A DNA stretch of 64,000 bases, taken from assembly GCA_922989275.2 (NCBI GenBank), contig OV277858.1, positions 100,922,794 through 100,986,793 of the forward strand. Direction: 5' to 3'. Source of the stretch: Gari tellinella. Its lineage: Eukaryota > Mollusca > Bivalvia > Cardiida > Psammobiidae. Numbering within the stretch: position 1 is the stretch's first letter; every line of letters starts with the position of its first letter. Positions 20,189 through 30,815 of this stretch are shown here, in pieces. The position numbers were made by a program, and so were the translations under genes. The notes beneath the pieces are model-generated. The model was not told where the DNA came from. It worked only from the letters and a program-made list of their open reading frames with translations, and did not search any database.

Positions 20189-20194
20189 TTTAAT
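20189..20194 (-). terminator. Candidate poly(A) signal (ATTAAA)
   Basis: On the minus strand ATTAAA lies about 58 nt after the stop codon of the 1343-aa frame. It is the common variant of AATAAA. If used, the 3' UTR is short and the frame ends a transcript. Confidence 0.35.
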
Positions 20195-20251
20195 GTATTC
20201 AGAGAATGGAAGAGTCCATTTGGAAAGTCAGCCAAGTAAGGATTAATATAT

Positions 20252-23200
20252 CTAACTCTTAAACATTTTCCCTAGGAAACCTTTCTTTCCTTTCTGTCTT
20301 CCCTTTTTACCATTCTTATCCTCATTGTTTTTCTGACCGTTCACTTTAGTGTCATTCTGTTGACCATTAGCAACCGTCTTATTTGTCACTTTGCCCTGTC
20401 CATCCTGACTGTCACTGCTAGAGTCACGCTTCTTATTTTCAAATTCCAACATGTCGTCACAAGCTTTCTTGGCAAACTCAAGATGTGCTCTTTCAACAGA
20501 TTCTTCATCATGTTCAACTTTGTCTTTCTTATCAGTTTTTTCTGCTTGTTCCAAGTATGCAGCATCTACGTCAGTTTCCATAGCACCTGTGATAGTGTTC
20601 CGTACGGTTCCTATAGGTGATAGAAGGTTCAGCATGGCATTTTGGCTGGTGTTTGATGTTGTTGACATGGATCGGGGTCTCTGAACTGGTGACCTATTGA
20701 GACTTTCAAATGAACCATGCAAACTTGAGGACTTTGATCCATGCCGGCTTGATTTTGAAACATGTAAACTTTCACTTGATCCAGAGTCTGACCAGTTCAA
20801 GTTGGTGAGACTAGATCTTTCCCCTGCACTTGTATTGGACCTCTTTAGTGATGAACCTCGTACAGGGCTTACACCCTCAACAGATGATGTTGACCTACTT
20901 TCTGATTTTTCCCACACAGACTCTCCTTCACGATTACCTTTTAGACTATTTCTGCGATGGAGATCATTTCTAATGAATGGATTGTTTTCAAGACGTGTGA
21001 ACTGTCCCTTTGATTCTACCTTTTCATCAAACACTTCATCTGATTTTGCTGGTGATTGTGGACTGTTTGGTGACTCTGATTTTGTCTGTGATCGTGGACT
21101 GCTTGTCGTACTCTCTGACTTTGTTGGTGAACCCTGCGGGGTAGGTGTCTTATGAAGTTCTGACAGTTTCGGTTTGGGAGCAGTTACAGGAGGTTTAGCA
21201 GCTTTCCCTTCTTTTACATTTTCACTTACTACAGTCTTTTGTTTTTCTTTTTCTGGTGATGCTTTAATCACCTGAGCTCTGGTTTGCTTTTCTCCAGGGG
21301 AAGCATCTCTCGATTTTAATGGATCACTTTCCTTGATTTCAGGAGTCTTTGGAATATTGTTGCTGTTTATATCAGTATTTGGCTTCTCTATTTCAATGTC
21401 CACAGGTACTGTGAAAATGGACTCTGATTTACCTTTACCTACATACACATGCTCAACACTTTTAGATTTTGCCAATCTTGATTTTTCAGGACTAATGTTA
21501 TCACTCTTATTCCTCTCAACACTCTTAGTACGTTTGTCACCAAAGGCAGCTCTCTTTTGTTCCCCCTTTTTGGCAGCACTTTCTAACTCCTTTGTTCTTT
21601 GAGCTACAATACTCTTCTTTGTCTTACTTGAATCTTCTTCTTTACTTTTGAAAACAATTTCTGGTACTGAAGTTTTTCTGACCTTCTCTGTAACATCATT
21701 TGTACTGTTTTTCAAAAGACTACTGGTTGTGCCTTTCATGTAGCTCCGTGAGCTAGCAGTTACCTTTTTACTATCACTTCTGTTTGAGTTCCACTTAGAC
21801 TTGGATGAGTTTGACTTTCCAGAGCGGAGGCTATACCCTGTCTCAGATCTAGTTTCATATCTGTCGAGACTTTCTGTGTCTTCCCCATCCGTTTGATACT
21901 CAGAGACTGGAGAGCCAACCTTTTGGTCACTTGATTTACCACAATGAATACACACATACACTGCAGTGTCATTTGGCATGGGTTCTGTCTGAGTACTCAT
22001 CTCTTTCACAATTCTCGTCTTTATAACTTTATTGACACTATTCACAGTCTCTTGTTTTCTAGGTGTATGCACTGGTGTGCTAGCTTCTAAACTTGAACTC
22101 TGTTCATGCACAAACTTTTTAATATCTCGTACATCTTTGGCTAAACCACCAGGTGATTTGGCTCGGGTCTTCTTCTGACTTGCACTTGTTCCACTCATAT
22201 AGCTAGGAACAGCTCTTTTACCATCAACTTCAGAACCGATGGACTGTTTTCTACTTTTTTCATGAGTCATTGTCTCTAGCTTTGCCAACTTATCACTAAG
22301 TGTCAAGCCCATCTCGGATGAATTTTGTTTCTTCTTTCCACCATTTCTCTTTGATTCTCCATTTTTCAAAGTTGGTGTAGTTGCTCTTGAAGACTTTTTA
22401 GAGCCCCTATAATCACTCTCACTTTCAGAGGCAGTTTGAAATGAGTCATTGTCACTGTCAGAGCTTTTGTTAAGATTTTTAACTTTCTCTACTGGCTTGT
22501 TTTTCCCAATTTCTTTCTTTTTAGATTTAGGAGTTGAAGCTTTTTTGTTCTTTTCATTAGTTTTGGGGGTATTTTTAGTGGGCTTTGTCTTTGATTTATT
22601 GTTTGGTTTCTGTGTGTCTTTATCTGGTGTGGTTTCAGCACTTGAACTTGTTTCACTGCTCTTGTTTGCATCAGATTGTACTAAACTACTAAATGCTGAC
22701 TTTAGAGTTGAAAATGCACTTTTTTGCTGATCTGGAGATTTTCTCGCCACACTGTCAGTAGCAGATTTGTCAAGTTCTGATTTAACACCTCTACCGTCCA
22801 ATACCCTGTTGACTACTGGATCTCCGTTAACAGAATCGCCTGTAAAGTACTCATGCATTTGGTCTAATTTCCCCGGGCTGTGATCTCCCACTTGCCACGC
22901 TGACCTGTTGAAGGCATCACTGACAGGTAATATCTTTCCCTCATCCTCTGCAGGGTCATCTTCAACCTCAGTTATCTCATATGTTACAGATGCATCTGCG
23001 TCTTCTGTAGTTTCACTGCTCTGGCCAACAGTTGACACGTTTTCTCTAGAATTTCGTAATTTCTTGCCACTTTGTTTGCTTGACTTTCTCTTTATACTAC
23101 TTGATTTTGTCTTTGCACTGTGTGGTGTGCTTGCTGTGAATACAAAATCTCCATTTGTATTAGAATCTCCATTTAGATTACTTTTGCTAGAACTAAATTC

Positions 23201-24283
23201 AAAATGCCTTGAGCTGTCAGTAGCGTCTTGTGTATCACTCGACTCACTTGTCTTTGGACTTTTGATTCCAAATGTTGCTCTGATGTCCTTTGCAACTGCC
23301 AAAAACTCATCATCATGATTTGCTTCCACAAGTTCCGGCACATCTGATGAGTGTGCTGACTTTGGTCGTTTGAGAGGAGGCACAGATGGTATGTTACTTA
23401 TAACATAGTCATTCTCAACACCTCTTTTATAGGGCAGAGGAGATCCGTTGGAATGTCCTTGTTTTAAACGTTCAATGAAATGTTTTGGTTCTTCTTCGTC
23501 TTCTTCGTAATTTACATCATGCTGTAATTCAAAACTTTCTTCTGTTTCAATATAACTTTTCTCATCTGGATTGTCTGTCTGACTGTACTCAGTCTCATTG
23601 TAGTCTTTATTATCAGGCTCAACTTCTTGGTTATACTGATGACCTTGGTTATACTGATTACCTAACTCTCTTGCAGCTTGACGTTCTCTACGCAACTGAG
23701 CTCTTTGTTCATATCCAGAAGAATAACCAAGCATACTGTCTCCCTGACTATCAGAGTGGCTGCGGGTAAGGGTTGGTCTACTTGTGTCATACGTTCTGCC
23801 TGTATAGTATGACCTCTCAGGCTGGTTGCCATGGGGCCTGTAAGACGAATAATTGGAGCCATAATTACTTGTACCGAGAATTGAGCTAGTGATATCACTA
23901 AACATGTTGGACATATTGTCGTCATCATCTTTTTTATTCTCATTCTCATTTGAATACAAGGAAAATCCAGAATGCTTTGGTCTAGCCCCACCATAATTTC
24001 CGTATGAGTTTCCCCCATACAGATTATCACTTTCTGAACCACTTCGCGCTAAACCCCTTCGACCACCATATGATGGTGCTACACTAGTGTCCTGAGTTGT
24101 TGATCGGGCTCTTCTTAGTCTTGAAGAAGTAGTAGTATCTCCATTCTGTGCTGCCCTCTGTTGACGCATGAGCTCACGTTCTTTTCGCATTTGCTCCAGT
24201 TCCTGCAACTTTTGCAATCGTATATGTGTCTCACTCCCTTCCTCAGCATTCAGAGTTTTCATTAAGATGCTGTATGAAGACAT
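20252..24283 (-). CDS. Large disordered Ser/Lys-rich protein, 1343 aa, unrecognised
   Basis: One uninterrupted frame from ATG (MSSYSILMKTLNAEEG) to TAG, far longer than chance allows. Residues about 15-45 form a charged Arg/Gln/Glu-rich helix (LQELEQMRKERELMRQQR). About 85-160 is Gly/Tyr/Ser-rich, 215-275 is acidic, and then a long Ser/Lys/Pro-rich disordered body follows with many RS/SP phosphosite-like motifs. One CxxC (YVCIHCGK) lies near residue 778. An NPF motif, the EH-domain ligand (NNPFIRND), lies near 1103, followed by RRNS. A charged helix precedes a strongly basic C terminus (KKGRQKGKKGFLGKMFKS). No signal peptide or membrane span is seen. The composition suggests a cytoplasmic scaffold or cytoskeletal linker, but that is only inference. 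An acceptor-like CTTTTTAG lies 25 nt upstream of the ATG. A donor-like ATG|GTAAAA in phase 1 after 20311 could splice out of the last 19 codons. Confidence 0.9.
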   Translation of the reverse strand: MSSYSILMKTLNAEEGSETHIRLQKLQELEQMRKERELMRQQRAAQNGDTTTSSRLRRARSTTQDTSVAPSYGGRRGLARSGSESDNLYGGNSYGNYGGARPKHSGFSLYSNENENKKDDDDNMSNMFSDITSSILGTSNYGSNYSSYRPHGNQPERSYYTGRTYDTSRPTLTRSHSDSQGDSMLGYSSGYEQRAQLRRERQAARELGNQYNQGHQYNQEVEPDNKDYNETEYSQTDNPDEKSYIETEESFELQHDVNYEEDEEEPKHFIERLKQGHSNGSPLPYKRGVENDYVISNIPSVPPLKRPKSAHSSDVPELVEANHDDEFLAVAKDIRATFGIKSPKTSESSDTQDATDSSRHFEFSSSKSNLNGDSNTNGDFVFTASTPHSAKTKSSSIKRKSSKQSGKKLRNSRENVSTVGQSSETTEDADASVTYEITEVEDDPAEDEGKILPVSDAFNRSAWQVGDHSPGKLDQMHEYFTGDSVNGDPVVNRVLDGRGVKSELDKSATDSVARKSPDQQKSAFSTLKSAFSSLVQSDANKSSETSSSAETTPDKDTQKPNNKSKTKPTKNTPKTNEKNKKASTPKSKKKEIGKNKPVEKVKNLNKSSDSDNDSFQTASESESDYRGSKKSSRATTPTLKNGESKRNGGKKKQNSSEMGLTLSDKLAKLETMTHEKSRKQSIGSEVDGKRAVPSYMSGTSASQKKTRAKSPGGLAKDVRDIKKFVHEQSSSLEASTPVHTPRKQETVNSVNKVIKTRIVKEMSTQTEPMPNDTAVYVCIHCGKSSDQKVGSPVSEYQTDGEDTESLDRYETRSETGYSLRSGKSNSSKSKWNSNRSDSKKVTASSRSYMKGTTSSLLKNSTNDVTEKVRKTSVPEIVFKSKEEDSSKTKKSIVAQRTKELESAAKKGEQKRAAFGDKRTKSVERNKSDNISPEKSRLAKSKSVEHVYVGKGKSESIFTVPVDIEIEKPNTDINSNNIPKTPEIKESDPLKSRDASPGEKQTRAQVIKASPEKEKQKTVVSENVKEGKAAKPPVTAPKPKLSELHKTPTPQGSPTKSESTTSSPRSQTKSESPNSPQSPAKSDEVFDEKVESKGQFTRLENNPFIRNDLHRRNSLKGNREGESVWEKSESRSTSSVEGVSPVRGSSLKRSNTSAGERSSLTNLNWSDSGSSESLHVSKSSRHGSKSSSLHGSFESLNRSPVQRPRSMSTTSNTSQNAMLNLLSPIGTVRNTITGAMETDVDAAYLEQAEKTDKKDKVEHDEESVERAHLEFAKKACDDMLEFENKKRDSSSDSQDGQGKVTNKTVANGQQNDTKVNGQKNNEDKNGKKGRQKGKKGFLGKMFKS

Positions 24284-24308
24284 TTTGTAAGATTTAAAAT
24301 TTCCTTCA

Positions 24309-24426
24309 CTAAAAAGTTAAAGTAAGTGTTACTAACTGCACTGGCTACCCTCTCAATTCAGCACTGTCTCATGGTAAATGTTGTGTCAAATTGCTGGTAT
24401 GATCAGTTTCTATAAAAGTACCTTAC
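24309..24426 (-). other. Candidate 118-bp 5' UTR intron
   Basis: Minus strand: the donor CCACTACA|GTAAGG and the acceptor TTTAACTTTTTAG|TGAAGG bracket 118 bp just upstream of the ATG at 24283. If real, transcription starts to the right of 24427. The splice signals are decent but no other support exists in the sequence. Confidence 0.4.
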
Positions 24427-25204
24427 TGTAGTGGTAATAAAACTTCATAGCTGTACAACACGACTGTCATGTCTGGTATAGGTATAGTGTCCAGCATTAA
24501 ACTTGTCCCAGTAATCCAATGAATTAAGTACAAACAACTACTGATCGATTGTTCTCCAGGGGTTCTTCTGTAATGCAATTTATTGTCACTGAATAATTCA
24601 CTGTTCTTGTATGTTGTTATTTTCAGCAATGTTTTTCAAATACCATATTTACCAAGTGTTGTCAGCTGATGCAAGTTATCACCAGTTGTAAGCTTTATTA
24701 ACTTACTAAACCGTTTTCCTCAATGAATTTCACTGGAACAACAAGTTCATCTGCCTATCCTTTAAATCACCCACTTAAACAGCGGCACATGACATGTATT
24801 TACAAAAAAGTCTCCTTGAATAAGCATTAATCCATAATAAATAACTTTCTCAAAGGTTTGTGTATACAGCTGTAAATTTCGTCACATTATACACCCATAA
24901 CCTATCCCATACAGAAAGTCTATATGCAGTGTCGGATAAAAAAAGTTCACTCGAAAATCCATACACCAATAACGCAACCGGCCATGACATAAACATATAC
25001 GAAATTCGAAAATTCAAATTGTATGGCAAAACCGTAGGTGGTTGAGCTAGCAAATGAGAAGTTATCTAGCGATGTGAGAGTGGGGGTCTTGTCGAGATTG
25101 CCGGGTCTATCAATCATACAATGTACAGTCACTCTCATGCATGACAAAACACATACACCTTCTGTTCCCCTGTGGACAGCCCTCTACTACCTGTAAGGCT
25201 AATT
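24427..25204. other. Probable 5' flank of the 1343-aa gene
   Basis: No MITEs occur here, in contrast to the dense MITEs on either side of this gene, which fits a constrained promoter or 5' UTR region. No clear TATA box is seen. Short frames on both strands look random. Confidence 0.35.
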
Positions 25205-25412
25205 GTTAGCCCTTTGAGCGCTGAATAAATCGCCTTTCCTGCAAAACGACATCTGCTTTAATTTTGAAACTGACTTAGACTGGTTCATATTTACACAAAT
25301 TGTAGAAGCTAAATTGCAAACAGTTTAGATCCAGATCAGGCCCCACATCCGTCGGGCCTGATCTGGATCTAAACTGTTTGCAAGTAGCTGCACTTTAGTT
25401 CCTCAGCGTTTA
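25205..25412. mobile_element. TTAA-C-like MITE with a perfect hairpin
   Basis: GTTAGCCCTTTGAGCGCTGA to CCTCAGCGTTTAAAAAGG. The centre TTGCAAACAGTTTAGATCCA ... TGGATCTAAACTGTTTGCAA is exact over more than 30 bp per arm. The ends GAGCGCTGA and CAGCGTTTA differ from other C copies, so this may be a separate subfamily. Confidence 0.8.
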
Positions 25413-25679
25413 AAAAGGATTACCTTTGACTTTGATCTTCAGTCTTGTGCTGAGTAAACCATGTGGATTCAAACCTGATTTTTTTTTCTTTAATATTAAA
25501 TTTTTTTTTAAAAAGCTTAAAAAAAATCCAAACCTTTTAAAAAATATCAACCAACTTCATGTTGGAGCTGAAGTCATTTTTTCTTCTTCAAAAGATCAAA
25601 AGCTTAAACTCTTGAAAACTAAATGAACTTTGTCTGCACCACTAAATGTCGACATGTCATCAGCTTGAGTTCATACATT

Positions 25680-25915
25680 GTATTTTGCTTTCTGTGCATT
25701 TGCAGAACTTTCATCTATATAGTCACAACCTGTTTGGATCCTCATTACACGAGGACATAAATAGTGTATGATCAAGATCCAAACGATTTCAATAGATAAA
25801 AAATACTGGTTTTTTTTAAGGGGTTGAACCCTTGTGTAGGAAACCAGTACATTTCTCATTTGCAAACTGTGTTGATCCTGCAGGAGCCCTCTGATCAGGA
25901 TCAACAGCTAGAGTT
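25680..25915. mobile_element. Two core fragments of the CAAACAGT type
   Basis: ACCTGTTTGGATCCTCATTA ... GATCAAGATCCAAACGATT (25725-25795) and TTGCAAACTGTGTTGATCCT ... GATCAGGATCAACAG (25860-25905). No ends remain. Confidence 0.6.
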
Positions 25916-25995
25916 TGATGTAAATGTTTAGAAATAACTCCTTTTAAAATCAACATAAAATGCTGTGTTTTTTCTACAGTAGAATAGCCTATTTG

Positions 25996-26253
25996 AAATC
26001 CTTTACCCCATAAATACGCCTTTTTACGCTTTTAATTAAAAAGTTTTCCTCCACTGAAGAACATAGATCCTATTTATGCAGTTATGAATATTATATCATA
26101 ACAAATATTTTCTATATCCTAGCAGATGGTTGCTTAAAGCAGGTTGAAAGTGAAGCAGAATGCGCCTAAGGGTGCATTCTGCTTTACTTTCAACCTGCTT
26201 TAAGTGGTTCCTTAACTTCAATACTAGAAACATGCTATGGGGTAATGGGTTAA
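25996..26253. mobile_element. TTAA-A MITE, intact
   Basis: TCCTTTACCCCATAAATACG to GCTATGGGGTAATGGGTTAA. The right TTAA is intact, the left is TCC. Hairpin with loop GCGCCTAAGGGTGC. Confidence 0.9.
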
Positions 26254-26397
26254 TCCTTTCAACACTAAGTTATTTTGAAATTTTACTCTGCATCTTCTTT
26301 ATATTGCAACAGCGATTAGATCTGAGTGACAGTTTGAATCATGATCAGTTGGAAATGTCAGAATTCAAGACAGGTGGCATCTTTAACCAATATATTG

Positions 26398-26480
26398 CAA
26401 AATGACAAACAGTGCAGACCCTGAAAAGAGGACTCCTGATCAGTGTCTACACTGTTTGCATGTAGGAAAATTGTACACTT
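26398..26480. mobile_element. TTAA-B core fragment
   Basis: CAAAATGACAAACAGTGCAG ... GTGTCTACACTGTTTGCA. Confidence 0.65.
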
Positions 26481-26604
26481 CACATATGTGCACTGTTACT
26501 CCATAGCATGTGACTAGTTTTGAATACTGGTGACCACTTAACTCATTTAGCCCTACTAAGTGGCGCATATATGCGTCTTTAACCAAAACTGTACCTGTAC
26601 ACTT

Positions 26605-26690
26605 ATTTGTCCTGTGCAAACAGTGAAGTCCCTGATCATAGGGCTCCAGCAGGAGCCCTCTGATCAGGGTCTTCACTGTTTGTCATAAAG
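26605..26690. mobile_element. TTAA-B core fragment, perfect hairpin
   Basis: TGCAAACAGTGAAGTCCCTG, loop GGGCTCCAGCAGGAGCCC, right arm CAGGGTCTTCACTGTTTG. Confidence 0.75.
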
Positions 26691-26764
26691 TAAAATATCA
26701 TATTTAAAACAACTCTAAATAGTTGCAAACTGAACTCGTCCAATGGAAGTTTCAGGCGATAATG

Positions 26765-26941
26765 TGTTAAAGCAGGTTGAAAGTAAAGTGGAATGAGGCG
26801 CATTCTGCTTGCTCTTAGTCTCATTAGAATATAGGAAATATTTCTCATAGTGCATATTAATGAATGTGTAAAATTGAACAAATTTCTATGGAGTAGGAAT
26901 AAATCAAATGCATAAAAAGGCTTATTTATGAGGTAATGGAA
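26765..26941. mobile_element. TTAA-A partial copy
   Basis: AATGTGTTAAAGCAGGTTGA through TATTTATGAGGTAATGGAA. The left end is missing and the right end is mutated. Confidence 0.75.
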
Positions 26942-26944
26942 TGA

Positions 26945-27545
26945 GGCAATACAGAATGCTACCACAGGAGCTCACTGTAATGATTCTGTTGTGCATTATT
27001 GCTAAGCCTACCCATGCATATTAATTGAATGCCACCTTTAATACAAGTTTAACTGTTTACTTTGTTATTTGTATGAGGAAATACTCCAATAATAACCGTA
27101 AAGTCTATAAATATTTGGTCTTTTATGATCACAATGTCCACTCAAGCATATTGTAACACTAAACGGGTACAATCTGTCTTTGATTTCACATGTCCTTCAC
27201 TCTATCAAAATAAAATATGCTTAGGTTTTGTAAACAATTTCATGTCAAGATCACATTTCATAGCAATTTTTATTCTGTCTGGGGAAGCATTACACCCCTC
27301 TAGGACCACAATAAATAACAATCTTTACTTCAAGCAAAACGAAAGCAGAACTTGCAGTCAGTATAAGTTTTTTTGGTGACATTTTAAGGTTATAGACATT
27401 AAAAGGACAATATATCTCTTTGATCTTGCACCATTGTATAAAGACTACAATTTGTTCCTTTCTATTTGGTTGTATACAGTCAGTCTTGTAATATTAGTGC
27501 TCTCTCAATAGAATACCCATTGTTTATCTTGAAAAAAAAACAGGA
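26945..27545. other. Unique-looking intronic sequence
   Basis: No repeat ends or supportable exon. An 84-codon plus-strand frame at 27125-27379 has no flanking splice signals or domain sense. Confidence 0.4.
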
Positions 27546-27547
27546 TT

Positions 27548-27640
27548 TTTGCTTAATGCATGATAGAAATAATGCAGAAAGCTCCTATAGGAGCTTTCTG
27601 CATGATTTTTATCCTGCATTAAACAGTCATCTGTCTGTAT
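27548..27640. mobile_element. Orphan D-type hairpin
   Basis: CTTAATGCATGATAGAAATA, AGCTCCTATAGGAGCT and TGATTTTTATCCTGCATTAA. Same design as 13140-13235, so this terminal-less hairpin recurs. Confidence 0.7.
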
Positions 27641-27889
27641 AGATCTATAAGTTAAATTGTTTAATGGCTACTAAAGTACAATATATATTGTACATTTGTT
27701 ATTGTGCCTTATATTGCCTTATATAAGTCCACATTGTACGTATTCTCCAGCTGGCAGACCCCTGACTGTTTAACCCATTGAAATTTGGTTTAGTGTTTTT
27801 GTGTCCTTTAACATTATGTTCATGCCTAAATTCCCTATTCATTAGCTATAGTAGGATGCCTTTACTTAATGGTTTTACTGAGGTTATCT

Positions 27890-28151
27890 TTAACCAATTA
27901 TATAACCTATAGATGCACAATTTTAAAACATTTAATTTCTATTTATCAACTGAAGAAAATTGGTCAAATTTATACAGTCATGTATTATATTGTGTATAAG
28001 AAAAGTATTATGTTTTCTAGTTGGTAGCTTAAAACATGCTGAAAGTAAAGCAGAATGTGTCTTAAGGCACATTCTGCTTGATTAAGTTTAATCTACTTTA
28101 AGTGGTCACCTATCTTCAATACTAGAAACAGGCTATGGAGTCAAGGGTTAA
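27890..28151. mobile_element. TTAA-A MITE, diverged but end-complete
   Basis: TTAACCAATTATATAACCTA to GCTATGGAGTCAAGGGTTAA. The left terminal repeat is altered; the hairpin centre TGTCTTAAGGCACA is retained. Confidence 0.85.
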
Positions 28152-28159
28152 AGTTTATA

Positions 28160-28265
28160 TTTAAAGCAGGTGAATATAGCTTAAATTTGAATGTAAAACA
28201 GAAAGCTCCAACAAGAGCTTTCTGCTTTACTCAATCATCCTGATTTGAGCAATCACCTGATTCAC
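28160..28265. mobile_element. D-type core hairpin
   Basis: GAATGTAAAACAGAAAGCTC, CAACAAGAGCTTTCTGC, then CATCCTGATTTGAGCAATC. Ends are lost. Confidence 0.6.
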
Positions 28266-28786
28266 TGTTTTACACTTGTGACAAATGGTGAAAGGATTTA
28301 CCATTTCAATGTTAAAATTGACATTTTGAGAATTGAAAACGAACCAGTTTTTCCATTGGATTTTGAAGATTATTTGATCTCTATAACATTGAAAAAGATA
28401 CCAAACAGTAATTAAGACGACAATCAGAGACCTCCCTATATATATGAGTGTCCTCTGATCTTGGTCTACACCATTTGCATAGAATGTATATATATACTTG
28501 GCAAAGCCTAACATCATAATCTTATAGAGACACCAAACAGGAAGAAATGCAGTGAAATGATTACAAGGCTTCTCTGGTTTCAAACTAGCACTATCTGGAG
28601 GTGCCCAACAGCAAACAAACAAAACAAATACACTATGGATTTATAATGTTTTATCAACTACAATAAATTGTACTTTTGAGTATTTTAAGTTACAGTTATC
28701 CTTACTAAGCTAATCATTTCCATACTGGCTGTTCCAGTATTCATTGACTCATGAGAGGTTTCCTCCATAATTATTTAAGATTGTAA

Positions 28787-28895
28787 ATGCAAAACAAAAA
28801 GTGTAAACCCAGATCAGAGGGCTCCTTCAGGAGCCCTCTGATCAGGGTCTACACTGTTTGCAAAATATACTCTGCCTCTACAGTGACATGGTAAA
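28787..28895. mobile_element. TTAA-B core
   Basis: GTGTAAACCCAGATCAGAGG, GCTCCTTCAGGAGC, TGATCAGGGTCTACACTGTT. Flanks decayed. Confidence 0.75.
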
Positions 28896-28899
28896 AGGT

Positions 28900-29208
28900 T
28901 GAATATATATTCAGACCTAGGGATATGAGCTATAAATCCCATTTATTATCGAGACATTAGCATAAATCTAACTGTCAAACCTCTGCAAGCCTTGACTCAA
29001 CACTGTATAATAATAGGCAATATTTCAAGACAGATGGCATGCTTAATGCAGAAGAGAAGCAATGCAGAAAGATGTTTCTATTATTCTCTGCATTACCTTA
29101 TTCTGCATTTACATGTAGTAACATTTTTATTGAAAGGTGGCTTAAAACTAACTTCAACTGGACTGACTGTTACAAATTCAGCACAGTTAAAAGGGCATGG
29201 AGGCTCAC
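28900..29208. other. Intronic sequence with a worn hairpin
   Basis: GCTTAATGCAGAAGAGAAGC ... TGCATTACCTTATTCTGCAT at about 29040-29110 is a degraded D-type palindrome. Nothing else is recognised. Confidence 0.45.
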
Positions 29209-29461
29209 TTAACCCATTACCACATAGCCTGTTTCTACTCTTGAAGACAGGTGACCACTTAAAGCAGGTTGAAAGTAAAGCATAATGTGCATTAAGGCGC
29301 ATTCTGCTTTACTTTCAGCAAACTTTAAGCTACCATCTGCTGGGATATAAAAAATATGTCTTATGGTGCATTAATCATGACTGTATTAAATGGAAGTATT
29401 TTCTTCATTAGAGGAATAAATTAGAGGCGTAAAAAGGGGTATTTATGGGGTAATGGGTTAA
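29209..29461. mobile_element. TTAA-A MITE, intact
   Basis: TTAACCCATTACCACATAGC to TATGGGGTAATGGGTTAA. Forward orientation. Confidence 0.93.
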
Positions 29462-29574
29462 GACACTGGTGACTCCTTAATTATAGGACAAATTTAAAAT
29501 AAAAGAGATTTAGCATCTAAGGAAGCTTTTTGCTTAAGTTTTGTTCTGCATCAATTTGCCAACTGTACTAAAGA

Positions 29575-29835
29575 TTAACCCATTACATTACCCCATAGCC
29601 TGTTTCTAGTTTTGGAAATAGGTGAGCACTTAATTAAAGCAGGTTGAAAGAAAAGCCTAATGTGCCTTACGGCGCATTCTGCTTTACTTTCAGCCTGCTT
29701 TAAGCTACCATCTGCTAGAATACAAAAAAATATATCTTATAATTTATATTCATGACTGCATAAATTGGGAGTATAACTGAAGTGAAGGAATAAATTTAAG
29801 GCATAAAAAGGCGTATTTATGGGGTAATTGGTTAA
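29575..29835. mobile_element. TTAA-A MITE, intact
   Basis: TTAACCCATTACATTACCCC to TATGGGGTAATTGGTTAA. A 5-bp ATTAC repetition sits inside the left terminal repeat. Same orientation as the copy at 29209. Confidence 0.92.
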
Positions 29836-30399
29836 AGATTTCACCTCTTTTTGATTGACCACTTACGGTAACTCTTTACATACTTATGACAAAACCATGA
29901 TCATATTCTCTGCAAACATTTTTGATTCACTGATGAAATGCCAAGAAAAATAGCATCTCATCAGAATACTCTGACCCTACAGTCATGCATTTTGAAAAAA
30001 TTCTATTTAGAAAAAGTAGCCAAGACAACAAGACACAGTGTTGCCAATGAACTTTTTGCTTAGCTTTTAAATAGTTAACTTAGGCCACAGTGTCATGTTT
30101 TGACTGTATTTTGCCTGTAGCTATAACTATACTATTTCTATTGTACCCCCGCCAAGTGAATTACTTGAATCAACTGTTGAGACTAAATGTGGTCAATTTA
30201 GACACCATGGCTTAAAAGATTATGGGTTAAATCCTGACCACCCAGTGGTCATTTAGAGTTATTATTTTAAAAGAAGCCTGTTTCAGAAATGAATTTTAAA
30301 TGCAATGATCAACCAATGGCAAATTCAAAGGATTGGTATTTACTTAATGCAAAATAAAATTTAGGCAGAAAAGCTCATTCAGGAAGTTTTCTGCTTTAC
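29836..30399. other. Intronic sequence with worn repeat debris
   Basis: A trace of a C-type core (TGATGAAATGCCAAGAAAAATAGCATCTCATCAGAATA, 29930-29970) and a D-type half hairpin near 30340-30395. No exon is supported. Confidence 0.4.
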
Positions 30400-30558
30400 T
30401 TAACCCTTTACCCCATAAATACGCCTCTTTATGCCTTTAATATATATTACAGCAGATTATAGCTAATAAAGCAGGTTGAAAGTAAGGCTTTACTTTCAAC
30501 CTGCTTAAAGTGGTCACCCATCTTAAATACTAGAAACATGCTATGGGTAATAGGTTAA
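30400..30558. mobile_element. TTAA-A MITE, internally deleted
   Basis: TTAACCCTTTACCCCATAAA to GCTATGGGTAATAGGTTAA, only about 160 bp. The hairpin is reduced to GTTGAAAGTAAGGCTTTACT. Confidence 0.9.
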
Positions 30559-30724
30559 AGCCTTATATTTTGTAAGCAGTCACCAACATTAAACTCTCAA
30601 TAGAATGAATGGTGTAAAAGGTTAATCTATTTTGTTTGCAGAACAAAATATTGTCTGTTCAAAATATCATCTTAATTCAAAAACGTCTTCAATTTGTCTC
30701 CTTCTTAAATTGTGAAAAAATATG

Positions 30725-30815
30725 TATTCAAAGTTTAAGTGGCAAACAAATTGGATCTTGATCAGGCTCCATATTTGTGTGGTCTGATCTGGATCCAACC
30801 TGTTTGCAGAGGTCT
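30725..30815. mobile_element. C-type core fragment
   Basis: GGCAAACAAATTGGATCTTG ... TCTGATCTGGATCCAACCTG. No ends. Confidence 0.65.

Noticed and set aside
20360..23769. Plus-strand and alternate-frame open frames within 20252-24283
   Set aside because: Antisense or shifted shadows of the 1343-aa frame; their composition is that of reversed Ser/Lys codons.
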